A stretch of DNA of 64,000 bases from Sphingomonas pruni NBRC 15498 (GTDB lineage Bacteria; Pseudomonadota; Alphaproteobacteria; Sphingomonadales; Sphingomonadaceae), in NCBI RefSeq assembly GCF_001598455.1, contig NZ_BCYZ01000010.1, positions 31,997-95,996 on the forward strand. Reading direction: 5' to 3'. This document shows, piece by piece, positions 25,819 through 34,098 of the stretch. Position numbers and translations under genes: made by a program. The stretch's first letter is position 1; every line of letters starts with the position of its first letter. The notes beneath the pieces are model-generated. The model searched no databases. It saw only the letters and a list, made by a program, of their open reading frames with translations, and had not been told where the DNA came from.

Positions 25819-28533
25819 CTAGTCGCGGCCGGAATCGCGCAGCCGCCGGCGTCCGGGGGCGTCGGGTGCGACGATCGGCACATGGTCGAGCGCGTCGGGG
25901 ATCAGGGCCAGGCATTGGATCGCCGCCAGTCCCCATTGCGCCGAGGCGTTGGTCGATACGCCCGGCCATTCGAGCACGCCATCGACCATGTGCCGCGGAT
26001 CGCGCGGCCATGTTCCGAGACCGGCGTCGCCCGACAGGAACTCGCCGGCCGCGCGCGTCGCCAGCGCTGCATCCTTCTCCTGAAACGCCGCATAGGCGGT
26101 CAGGCGCGAATGTCCTTCGCGCAGGTTGCGCGGCCCGAACGGCGGTCCGAACTTCGCCAGATATTCGGCCTGCGGCGCGTTGTACCAACGGCAATATTCG
26201 AGCCAGGCGGCGCGATAGGAAGGGACGTCGAGGAGGCGCAGCAGTTCCGCACTGACTTCCACCGCTCCGAACACCGCATTGAGATGGGAGAGGCCGATGC
26301 CGCGCTTCTGGTCGACGAAACGTCCCGTTGCCAGTTCGAACGGCGCGCTGCCGGTCATCCAGCCGTGCGGCAGGCGACCGATCGTCTCCAGCCCGGCAAC
26401 GATGCGATCGCGCCACTTGGTGTTTCCCGTCCGCTCCCATTCGGTCAGCCAGGCGGCGGCGAGGGGGCACCAAGTGGTGCCGAACGTCATCTCGATCGTG
26501 CCGGGGGGCAATTGCAGCTTCTTGGCGCCGGGGACCTTTCGCCCGATCTCGACATCGATCAACGCGTGATCGGAGGTGACGAGCGCGCGCATCAGGTCGC
26601 CGACCCGATCATCGGCGGTCAGATAATAAAAAATCCGGCGATAGGTGGCGTTGCTGACACGCGGTTGCTTCGAACTGTCACCCCAATGTTGCACCCCATG
26701 GCGCGTGCCGAGACCGGCGAACCGGCCGGTGTGATAGACGTCGACTTCGCTGGTGTGCCGCGTCATCGCTTCGGCCAGACGCCAGGTTTGGGCGTCGCCG
26801 GTCCGAAGCGCCTGATACCACAGCCACAGGTCGGTCGAGAGCTCGCTATTGTCCCAGGCGAAACCGCCAATGTCGTAGCGCCAGCGATGGCGGTCGCTGT
26901 CATAGGTGTGCATCACGTCGCCATGGTTCCAGAAGCCGTACCAGGAGCGGCGGTCGACCTCCCCGGCGTAGAAATCGACCAGATTGGACAGCTGGTTCTC
27001 GATCGCGGTGCGATTGGGAGTCGAGCGGTCGGGAAGGCCGTAATCGGCGAATATTCCGGCGGCATGGAGGTGGCCGGGCGCGGCCATCAATTGTGGCGGT
27101 TGCGCCTGAAAAGCAGACATCGCCGCCAACGTGTCATGATCGGGCGTGGCGGGCAGCGCCCACAGCATCAATTCGTTGGTGCGCGCAATGCCAGAGGCGT
27201 CGTCCCAGCCGGGCTCGTAATCCTCATAAGTGACCGACAGTCCCTCATTCTGCGCGTCGTACCCCTCCATTCCCATCGTGCCGTGATAGGGGCGCAGATC
27301 CATGGCGGGCGCCTCGGGCGACCAGAGCCAGGCGGTCAGCTTTGCGGTGTCGCCCGTCGCGCCGTCGATATGCAGCGCGGTCGGATGGCGTTGCCAGAAA
27401 TAGCGCACGCCGATCGCGGCTCCTCCCTCCGGCCCGCCGACATAAGCGAGGCCAGGCGCGCGCCGCCCTTCCGCGGCGTCGATCCGTCCCTGATCCTGCC
27501 CGGTGCGCTTGGTCAGCGCCCAGCCATTGGCGGTCGGCTGCTCCAAGCGGAAGTCGCCCCAGGCGGGAACGCGCTCTAGCGTCGCGCGGACCGCATTGGC
27601 CATGCGGTCGAGCGAGGGTACCGCGCGGCCCGCTATCTGGGCGTCCCGAAACGCCTTGCCGGGGTCGCGGCGCAATCCGGTCAGCGGGCGAACTGCCTCG
27701 ACGAACATCTGGCCGTCGGTTGCGACGCGGACATGACGATCGTGAAGCTCGCCGCGCATCGGGACTGCCGCGCTTATGCCGAGCGAGGAAACGAAGTCCT
27801 TGCTCGCGCTGCCATCGAACACCACCGAGTGGACGACGCGCAGGCCGGTCGACCCAGCATAAGCGTAGAGGCGGACAGTGAACGGCATCCAGGCGCGCTC
27901 GCCCGACACATGGCGACCATCGATCCGCACCACCGCGCGAACCGGGCCGCGCTGCTCGATCGTCACCGTGTCGATCCGACCGGTGAACGGCGTATCGGCG
28001 CCATGGAGTGGTTCGGTGCGCGACGATCCGACCAATGAGACGGGGCCGAGCACCGTCTTGCCGCCCTGCGTCGCCGATCGGATCAGCGCATCGCCGCTCT
28101 TCGCGATTTCCCAGGCGAGGTTGCCAACGCGGATCGTGATTGTGGCTGCGTTGTCGGCGACTGCAACAGGCTGGGTCGGCGGGACAGGCCGGCCGAACGT
28201 GACGGTCAGCGCGTCCGGCGACAGGTCGGCCGGGATCGCGTGCGCAGTCCACTTGAGCGACCCATCGGGCCAGGTCGCGGTGATCCAGGTTTGCGATGGT
28301 ACCGGCTTTCCCGCGCCATCGAGAACGGTCAGCGGCGTATCGCGCTTGACGGTTCCGCGCGGCCAGGCGACGCCAAAGGTCTGGCCGCCATGCATGATGG
28401 GGGCTTGCCCGTCGATCCAGCGCACCGGCGCGGGGGCGACGCTGGGGCGCGCAGCGTCAAGTCTGAACGGAAGCAAGGTCGTCGCGCCTGCCAACAAGCC
28501 GGCCTTCAGCGCTTCCCGACGGCTCAGATGCAT
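25819..28533 (-). CDS. Exo-rhamnogalacturonan lyase-like protein (PL26 / RIFT-barrel family)
   Basis: About 904 residues with a Tat-type leader (LSRREALKAGLLAGATTLLPF). An N-terminal beta-rich RIFT-barrel-like domain (FGVAWPRGTV, VPSQTWITATWPDGSLKW, VRAVVRIDGRH) is followed by a long alpha/alpha region (WYGFWNHGDVMHTYD, GGFAWDNSELSTDLWLWYQA, RHTSEVDVYHTGRFAGLGTRHGVQHW). This order matches PL26-type enzymes that release unsaturated rhamnogalacturonan disaccharide. ATG 28533 has GGAGAGAG before it. It leads a two-gene unit with the unknown secreted protein and is divergent from the acetylesterase genes. Confidence 0.72.
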   Translation of the reverse strand: MHLSRREALKAGLLAGATTLLPFRLDAARPSVAPAPVRWIDGQAPIMHGGQTFGVAWPRGTVKRDTPLTVLDGAGKPVPSQTWITATWPDGSLKWTAHAIPADLSPDALTVTFGRPVPPTQPVAVADNAATITIRVGNLAWEIAKSGDALIRSATQGGKTVLGPVSLVGSSRTEPLHGADTPFTGRIDTVTIEQRGPVRAVVRIDGRHVSGERAWMPFTVRLYAYAGSTGLRVVHSVVFDGSASKDFVSSLGISAAVPMRGELHDRHVRVATDGQMFVEAVRPLTGLRRDPGKAFRDAQIAGRAVPSLDRMANAVRATLERVPAWGDFRLEQPTANGWALTKRTGQDQGRIDAAEGRRAPGLAYVGGPEGGAAIGVRYFWQRHPTALHIDGATGDTAKLTAWLWSPEAPAMDLRPYHGTMGMEGYDAQNEGLSVTYEDYEPGWDDASGIARTNELMLWALPATPDHDTLAAMSAFQAQPPQLMAAPGHLHAAGIFADYGLPDRSTPNRTAIENQLSNLVDFYAGEVDRRSWYGFWNHGDVMHTYDSDRHRWRYDIGGFAWDNSELSTDLWLWYQALRTGDAQTWRLAEAMTRHTSEVDVYHTGRFAGLGTRHGVQHWGDSSKQPRVSNATYRRIFYYLTADDRVGDLMRALVTSDHALIDVEIGRKVPGAKKLQLPPGTIEMTFGTTWCPLAAAWLTEWERTGNTKWRDRIVAGLETIGRLPHGWMTGSAPFELATGRFVDQKRGIGLSHLNAVFGAVEVSAELLRLLDVPSYRAAWLEYCRWYNAPQAEYLAKFGPPFGPRNLREGHSRLTAYAAFQEKDAALATRAAGEFLSGDAGLGTWPRDPRHMVDGVLEWPGVSTNASAQWGLAAIQCLALIPDALDHVPIVAPDAPGRRRLRDSGRD

Positions 28534-28807
28534 CTCTCTCTCCATCAACGGCTGATGTCGGCGACCCTATGGGTCACGGGGCGTGCCCCGAAGGGCGTGC
28601 GTGCCAGCCGGATTATGCCCATCGCCTCATCGCCCCTTTGCTTTCCACGCTGTTGTCGCGTGTTTGTTCTATTAGGTCGCCTAGCATGTCCCGAAATATA
28701 GAAGCAATGTCTACATATTGGGAAAAATTGTAGCAAAATATCGCAACCGGTTGCGGCTTGTAGGACGTGGTCGCATAATGCGGCACAAAGCAGCGAAGGA
28801 GAGAATG
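28534..28807. promoter_or_regulatory. Divergent promoter region with the palindrome CGCAACCGGTTGCG
   Basis: 274 bp between the PL26-like and acetylesterase starts. A perfect 14-bp palindrome at 28742-28755 lies 53 bp before the acetylesterase start. It resembles LacI/GalR-type operators, which centre on CG within an inverted GCAACCG-like half-site. The stretch before it (28690-28740) is markedly AT-rich and a likely place for promoters. No LacI gene is in the window. Confidence 0.5.
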
Positions 28808-29608
28808 ATGCGGGTGTCCAGCGTGCTGATCGGGGCGGCAGCCATGTTCCTGGCAGCAAATGTGCAGGCCTCGTCGCCAGCGCCGATGCGCATCTTCATC
28901 GCCAGCGATTCGACCGCACAGGATTACAAACCGGACAGATATCCGCAGTCTGGATGGGGCACGATGCTGCGGTGCGCGGTGGATCCGGGCGTGACGATCG
29001 AGAACCGCGCGATCGGCGGGCGCAGTACCAACAGCTTCATTCGCGAAGGCCGGCTCGACAAGATCGCCGCCGATCTGAGAAAGGGCGACACCCTGCTGAT
29101 CCAGTTCGGCCATAACGATGCCAGCATCGACAAGCCGGAACGCTACACGACGATCGAGCAATATATCGCCAACCTTCACCGTTTCCTCGACGTGGCGAAA
29201 AAAGCGGGGGCGAAGGCGGTGATCCTGACCCCGGTCGCACGCCGCGATTTCAAGGAGGGCGTCGAGCAGCCGAGCTTCCCCGCTTATGCCGACGCCGCGC
29301 GTCGCGTGGCGAAGGAAACGCACACGCCGTTGATCGATCTGGGCAAGAGCTCGCAGGCGATGGTCCAGGCGCTCGGTCCGGAGGCCGCCAAGGGTTACTA
29401 TCTGCATTATGACGGCGCGGCAGGGGCACCGGGTTATCCCAACGGCGTATCCGACGACACGCATTTCAGCGAGGTCGGCGCACGCCATATCGCCGACTTG
29501 GTGGCGACGAGCCTCAAGGCGCTGCGCTTGCCGATTTCGAAGCGCGTGACGCCGCACACCCCGGCGCTGACCCGCAATATTCCGGTGGGCGGGCCGTCAT
29601 GCGTCTGA
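28808..29608 (+). CDS. Rhamnogalacturonan acetylesterase, SGNH hydrolase (CE12-like)
   Basis: About 266 residues with a signal peptide. The SGNH blocks are FIASDSTAQDY (nucleophile Ser35), ENRAIGGRSTNSF (Gly), LIQFGHNDAS (Asn) and SDDTHFSEVGA (Asp and His). CE12 enzymes remove acetyl groups from galacturonate in rhamnogalacturonan, which opens it to lyases. The second ATG of ATGATG (28808) has the better distance to AGGAG. It overlaps the next gene by ten bases. Confidence 0.88.
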   Translation: MRVSSVLIGAAAMFLAANVQASSPAPMRIFIASDSTAQDYKPDRYPQSGWGTMLRCAVDPGVTIENRAIGGRSTNSFIREGRLDKIAADLRKGDTLLIQFGHNDASIDKPERYTTIEQYIANLHRFLDVAKKAGAKAVILTPVARRDFKEGVEQPSFPAYADAARRVAKETHTPLIDLGKSSQAMVQALGPEAAKGYYLHYDGAAGAPGYPNGVSDDTHFSEVGARHIADLVATSLKALRLPISKRVTPHTPALTRNIPVGGPSCV

Positions 29609-30831
29609 TCGCAATCGTCGCGATGATCGCCGCCGCGACGATCCAACCGGCTAGCGCTCAGGTCCGCCGCTTTGCGCTGGGAATTACGCCGGCATCCCCC
29701 GATACCGTTACGGTCGCTCCAGGGCGCGCCTATGCGGAGGGATATGGCTATGAGATGGGCAGCGACCGGTTGTTCTCGGTCGCGGCGGCACCGGGCAATT
29801 ACCGCGTGACGGTGACGATCGGGCTACCGAACATAGCGACAGAGACCACGATCAAGGCAGAGTCGCGCCGCCTGATGGTCGATGCGCTGAAGGTCGCGGC
29901 CGGACGCCATGTGACCGTCAGCTTCATCGTCAACGTGCGCAATGCCAACCTAGTGCCGCCGCCGCCCAATGCGCCCGGTGGATCCCGAGTACTGCTGAAG
30001 CCGCGCGAACAGGGTTCGTTCAGCTGGGACGACAAGCTGACACTCGAGATACTCGGCGAGCATCCCGGCGTGACGGCCATCGCGGTCGAGCCGGTGACCG
30101 TGCCGACCGTGTTCCTGCTCGGGGACTCGACCGTCACAGACCAGCCGGCCGAGCCGGCTGCCAGCTGGGGACAGATGCTTCCCGCCTTATTCGCGCCCGA
30201 CATTGCCATCGCGAATCACGCCGAAAGCGGCGAAACGATGAAGTCATTCATGACCGAGTTGCGCCTCGCCAAGGTGCTCGAGCTTGCCAGGCCCGGCGAC
30301 TGGGCGTTGATCCAGTTCGGCCATAACGACCAGAAGGCGAACTGGCCGCAAACCTATGCCGCGGCCGAGACGACTTATCGCGATTATCTGCGCGCCTGGA
30401 TCGCAGAGTTCCGCAGGCGCGGTGTTACGCCGGTACTGGTCACCTCTCCCGAGCGGCGTTTCTGGGCGGGTACGAAAATCCGTCCGACCCTGAGCGATTA
30501 TGCCGCAGCGGTGAAGGCGGTCGGCGCCGAACTCGATGTGCCGGTGATCGACCTCAATACGATGAGCATGGCCTTTTATGAGGCGCTGGGGCCTGATCGG
30601 GCACCGATGGCCTTCAATGACAATGGCAAGGATGCGACGCATCATGACAATTATGGCGCCTGGGTGCTGGCGCGGAGCGTGGCGAAGGGAGTGGCGGATG
30701 CGAAATTATCCTTGGCGCGGCATTTGAAAACCGACCTGCCGCCGTTCGATCCGTCACGTCCGCCCGATCCGTCCGGCTTTCGTCTGGCACCCAGCATCGC
30801 GCACGACACGCGCCGTCCGGACGGCAATTGA
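29599..30831 (+). CDS. Rhamnogalacturonan acetylesterase with N-terminal beta domain (CE12-like)
   Basis: 410 residues with a signal peptide (MRLIAIVAMIAAATIQPASA). About 140 residues of beta-rich sequence (VTVAPGRAYAEGYGYE, YRVTVTIGLPN, HVTVSFIVNVRN) form a probable galactose-binding-like module. The SGNH hydrolase follows: FLLGDSTVTDQ (Ser), NHAESGETMKSF (Gly), LIQFGHNDQKA (Asn) and DATHHDNYGAWV (Asp, His). It is a paralogue of the preceding gene with an added binding module, so the two may act on different acetyl positions. Overlaps on both sides indicate one operon. Confidence 0.86.
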   Translation: MRLIAIVAMIAAATIQPASAQVRRFALGITPASPDTVTVAPGRAYAEGYGYEMGSDRLFSVAAAPGNYRVTVTIGLPNIATETTIKAESRRLMVDALKVAAGRHVTVSFIVNVRNANLVPPPPNAPGGSRVLLKPREQGSFSWDDKLTLEILGEHPGVTAIAVEPVTVPTVFLLGDSTVTDQPAEPAASWGQMLPALFAPDIAIANHAESGETMKSFMTELRLAKVLELARPGDWALIQFGHNDQKANWPQTYAAAETTYRDYLRAWIAEFRRRGVTPVLVTSPERRFWAGTKIRPTLSDYAAAVKAVGAELDVPVIDLNTMSMAFYEALGPDRAPMAFNDNGKDATHHDNYGAWVLARSVAKGVADAKLSLARHLKTDLPPFDPSRPPDPSGFRLAPSIAHDTRRPDGN

Positions 30832-31811
30832 TGCCGACGCGCCGTTCTCTGATCGCCGGCTCCATCGCCGCATCTTTTGCCCTTCCCGCGACGCTTAGCG
30901 CGGCGCCGGACGGGGCGGGTGAGGGCGTCACGGTCGATCGCTTCCCGATCTGGCCCAAGGGGCCGCCCGGCGCGCCGACGCCGGCGGTGGTCGAACAATG
31001 GGTCAAGAGATCGCCCAATGGGGGCGTCGACGATATCGCATGGCCGCATGTCGCGACGCCGATGCTGACTGTGGTCAAGCCGGCCAAGCCGAACGGCGCC
31101 GCGGTGCTCATTTGTCCGGGCGGGGGCTATGCCCGCGTGGCGGTGGGCCGCATGGGCGGCGCGATCGCGCGTGAATTCGCCGCGCGCGGAATTACCGCGT
31201 TCGAGTTGCTCTATCGGCTGCCGCACGACAATTGGGCAGCCGGGCCGGATACCCCGCTCCAGGATGCGCAGCGCGCCCTGCGAGTGATCCGCGCCGGCGC
31301 GGGGAAGCGCTGGCCGATCGACCCGGGGCGCGTTGCGGTCACCGGTTTTTCGGCCGGCGGGCATCTCGCCGCGCGATTGGCGAGTAGGTCCGGTCTTTCG
31401 ACGTATCAGCCGCAGGATGCCGCCGATCGTCTGTCTGCGGCGCCCGTCGTGGCGGGGTTGTTCTTTCCGGTCATCACGATGATGGACGATGGCGTCCATG
31501 CCCAGTCGCGTCGCGAGCTATTGGGCGGGCACGCGGCGGATCCGCAATGGCAGCAGCGTTATTCGGCGCAGCGCGACTTGCCGGCGTCGATGCCGCCCAG
31601 CTTCGTCGCCTGCAACGGCGATGATCCGGTGGTGCCGTTCCGTAACGCGATGCTGATGTTCGAGGCGTTGAAGGCGACGCAGGTCCCGGCCGAACTGATG
31701 GTGTTCGAAAAAGGCGGCCACGGCCCGCCCGCCAACCATAAGGACGGCACGCCGGTGCCATGGCTGGACCTGTTCCTGGCGTGGAGCCGCGATCACGGTT
31801 GGCCCGGCTGA
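30831..31811 (+). CDS. Secreted alpha/beta-hydrolase esterase
   Basis: 326 residues with a Tat-like leader (PTRRSLIAGSIAASFALPATLSAA). The nucleophile elbow is TGFSAGGHLAAR, the oxyanion motif is ICPGGGYARVA, and the catalytic His is near FEKGGHGPPA. The class includes acetyl-xylan and other carbohydrate acetylesterases. Placed directly after two rhamnogalacturonan acetylesterases (TGATG overlap), it probably completes deacetylation of pectin; the substrate is inferred. Confidence 0.82.
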   Translation: MPTRRSLIAGSIAASFALPATLSAAPDGAGEGVTVDRFPIWPKGPPGAPTPAVVEQWVKRSPNGGVDDIAWPHVATPMLTVVKPAKPNGAAVLICPGGGYARVAVGRMGGAIAREFAARGITAFELLYRLPHDNWAAGPDTPLQDAQRALRVIRAGAGKRWPIDPGRVAVTGFSAGGHLAARLASRSGLSTYQPQDAADRLSAAPVVAGLFFPVITMMDDGVHAQSRRELLGGHAADPQWQQRYSAQRDLPASMPPSFVACNGDDPVVPFRNAMLMFEALKATQVPAELMVFEKGGHGPPANHKDGTPVPWLDLFLAWSRDHGWPG

Positions 31812-31848
31812 CTCGCCCTGATTTGAACTGAGCGCGGCGGCGGCGCCA

Positions 31849-33783
31849 TCATTGCGCCGCCGTGTCGCTCGGTTTCAGGGCGCCGGGAAAGTAGCTGAGA
31901 TGTGGCGGCTGGTTATAGGCGGTGTTCTGCCACGCCACGCCGGCCCGATAGACCGGATCCTGCATCAGCGTAACCAAACGATGCGTCGTCGGATACGGTG
32001 TGGTGTATATGCGGAGCTCGCGATTGTCGGCCGTTCGCCACACCACTTCCTCGCGCCAATCGCCGAGGATGTCGGCCTGAAGGGCAGGGGTGGCCTTGGT
32101 GCCGTTGTTCGATGCAACGTCGTCGGGATGCAGCAATGTGATGGAAGTGCCGGTCTTCCAGTCCCATTTGCTGATCGTCGTGCCGTCGAGCAATTCTTGC
32201 AGGAAATCGCCGTCCCAATAGATGGCGAAATTGGTCTGACGCGGCGCCGGGCCGATTACCTTGCCATGGACGTCGAACAGGTCGCGGCTGTTGGATCCCC
32301 AGAATTCGTCGCCGACATAGCGCGGGTCGATATCCGCGGCGACGCCGCGGCCGGTGTCGCTCTCGGCCGGCTTCGTCCACAGGATCTCGCCGGTGCGCGC
32401 GTCGAGCAGGCCCGAGCCGAGCCCGCCATTCGCCTTCACTTCCTCGAACACGCCCCATTTCTCGAGGCCTGGCCGCAGCGGGTCGAGGTCGCCGACATGC
32501 ATCGTGTCGCCGTGAAAGAGCGGGTCGCTCCATAACCCCTTGCCATTGTCGTCGACCGCCATCGATCCGTAGATCACCTCGTCGCGGCCGTCGCCATCGA
32601 CATCGGCGATGCTGAGCTGGTGATTGCCGCGATTGCCATAGTCGCCATTGCCGGGCGCCGCCGAATCGAACAGCCAACGCTCGGTCAGTTTCCCGCCGCG
32701 ATAATCCCAGGCGGCAATCGCCGTGCGGGCGTAATAGCCGCGCCCAAAGATCATGCTGGGATGGCGCCCGTCGAGATACGCGGTGCCGGCAAGGAAGCGG
32801 TCGGCGCGGTTGGCATAGCCGTCGCCCCAAGTGTCGCGCAGCTGCTCGAAGGTCGGATTGCCATCGGGATAGCGGGGAGGGTCATAGGGCGCGGTGGCCA
32901 ACGCCCGACCGGTCCGCCCGTCGAACACGGTAAGATATTCGGGACCCCTCAGGATGCGGCCCTTGAGCGGCGCCACCTTGGTTCCGTCCGCCAGGAGCTT
33001 GGCGCCGGTGCGGTCGGGCTGCGGCACTTCGCCGTCATGGCTGCGCCAATCGGCTTTGGCGTCGCCGATGACCCTGCCGGTGCCGTCGACCGTCCCATCG
33101 GCTGTTTTCATCGCCACTTCGGCGCGGCCGTCACCGTCGTAATCGAACACTTGGAATTGGGTGTAATGCGCGCCGGCGCGGATATTCCTGCCCAGATCGA
33201 TGCGCCACAGCCTTTTGCCGTCCAGCGTATAGGCGTCGACGAATACGTCGCCGGTATAGCCGGCCTGGCTATTGTCATGGCTGTTGGTCGGGTCCCACTT
33301 CAGGATCAGCTCGTACCGGCCGTCGCCGTCGAGATCACCCGCCGATACGTCATTGGCGGTGTAGGTATAGGATTCTCCATCGGGCTCCGTTCCGCCCTGC
33401 GGCGGGGTCAGTGGGATCGACAAATAGCCCTTGGGGAGCATGATCGCCGGAGCGCTCGCCTTTTGCGGCGCGCGAGTACCTGCGACGCGCACCGTGTAAT
33501 GCGCGGCTGCTGACCCGCGGGGATCGACGAATGAGGTGGTGTGGGAAATCGGTTTGCCGTTGATGCGACGCCCATCGCGATAGACGTCGAAGCCGACCGT
33601 ACGTGCGTCGCTGTCCAGCAGGCGCCAACTGACCAGCCAGCCGCCGCCCTTGGCCGGGGAGGCGATCAGCCCGCGATCGAGTCGCTCGGCTTCACGCGGC
33701 GGCGCCGCACCGACGGCATTCGCCACGGCCAGCAGCCCGCCAAGCGCAGTCGTCGCGATCAGCAATTTTCCGAAGCCCCGCAT
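31849..33783 (-). CDS. Rhamnogalacturonan endolyase (PL11)
   Basis: 644 residues with a signal peptide (GKLLIATTALGGLLAVANAVGAA). An N-terminal beta module (WLVSWRLLDSDARTVGFDVYRDG) is followed by an eight-bladed propeller. Its calcium-binding D-x-D-x-D-G loops are ISAGDLDGDGRYELI-like (SAGDLDGDGRYEL), VFDYDGDGRAEVAM and IADVDGDGRDEVIYG. Typical PL11 blocks are KWDPTNSHDNSQAGYTG and MHVGDLDPLRPGLEKW. It cuts Rha-GalUA bonds inside RG-I by beta-elimination. It converges on the esterase gene and is divergent from the large TonB receptor. Confidence 0.94.
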   Translation of the reverse strand: MRGFGKLLIATTALGGLLAVANAVGAAPPREAERLDRGLIASPAKGGGWLVSWRLLDSDARTVGFDVYRDGRRINGKPISHTTSFVDPRGSAAAHYTVRVAGTRAPQKASAPAIMLPKGYLSIPLTPPQGGTEPDGESYTYTANDVSAGDLDGDGRYELILKWDPTNSHDNSQAGYTGDVFVDAYTLDGKRLWRIDLGRNIRAGAHYTQFQVFDYDGDGRAEVAMKTADGTVDGTGRVIGDAKADWRSHDGEVPQPDRTGAKLLADGTKVAPLKGRILRGPEYLTVFDGRTGRALATAPYDPPRYPDGNPTFEQLRDTWGDGYANRADRFLAGTAYLDGRHPSMIFGRGYYARTAIAAWDYRGGKLTERWLFDSAAPGNGDYGNRGNHQLSIADVDGDGRDEVIYGSMAVDDNGKGLWSDPLFHGDTMHVGDLDPLRPGLEKWGVFEEVKANGGLGSGLLDARTGEILWTKPAESDTGRGVAADIDPRYVGDEFWGSNSRDLFDVHGKVIGPAPRQTNFAIYWDGDFLQELLDGTTISKWDWKTGTSITLLHPDDVASNNGTKATPALQADILGDWREEVVWRTADNRELRIYTTPYPTTHRLVTLMQDPVYRAGVAWQNTAYNQPPHLSYFPGALKPSDTAAQ

Positions 33784-34098
33784 GACATCCTCTCTCCACC
33801 TGCGTGATATTATCCTACTTAATAGGATTGCATTCCACGTTTTGGCAACATAGAGTGAAACGACTGCTCACAATGTGGACAGTTAAAAGCGAAAGCCGGA
33901 TGACGGTAAAAGCCGCTTCACGAGAGGGGATGATGATGAAGGTGCGATTTTTCCCGGCAGAAATCACCATGGGGCGTGGCCGTCCGGCCGCTGCCGCTCG
34001 CACCACTGTCGACGCCGGATAATCATAAGCGCGAAAATTCGCACCGGCCCGGGAGGGCGCCGGAACAATGCGAAGCGCGGTACAGGAGAGAGACACCG
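33784..34098. promoter_or_regulatory. Divergent promoter region between PL11 and the large TonB receptor
   Basis: 315 bp without a gene. A dyad ATCCTA-CTTAA-TAGGAT lies at 33812-33828, 29 bp from the PL11 start, and may be an operator. AT-rich stretches to about 33880 are likely promoter DNA for both genes. The receptor's ribosome site is ACAGGAGAG at about 34083-34091. Confidence 0.45.

Noticed and set aside
25543..27579. 678-residue plus-strand open frame opposite the PL26-like gene
   Set aside because: No family motif, composition typical of antisense frames, and the minus-strand genes are clearly real.
33976..34098. Upstream extension of the large TonB receptor
   Set aside because: It would put 41 charged residues before the signal peptide; AGGAGAG before ATG 34099 fixes the start.
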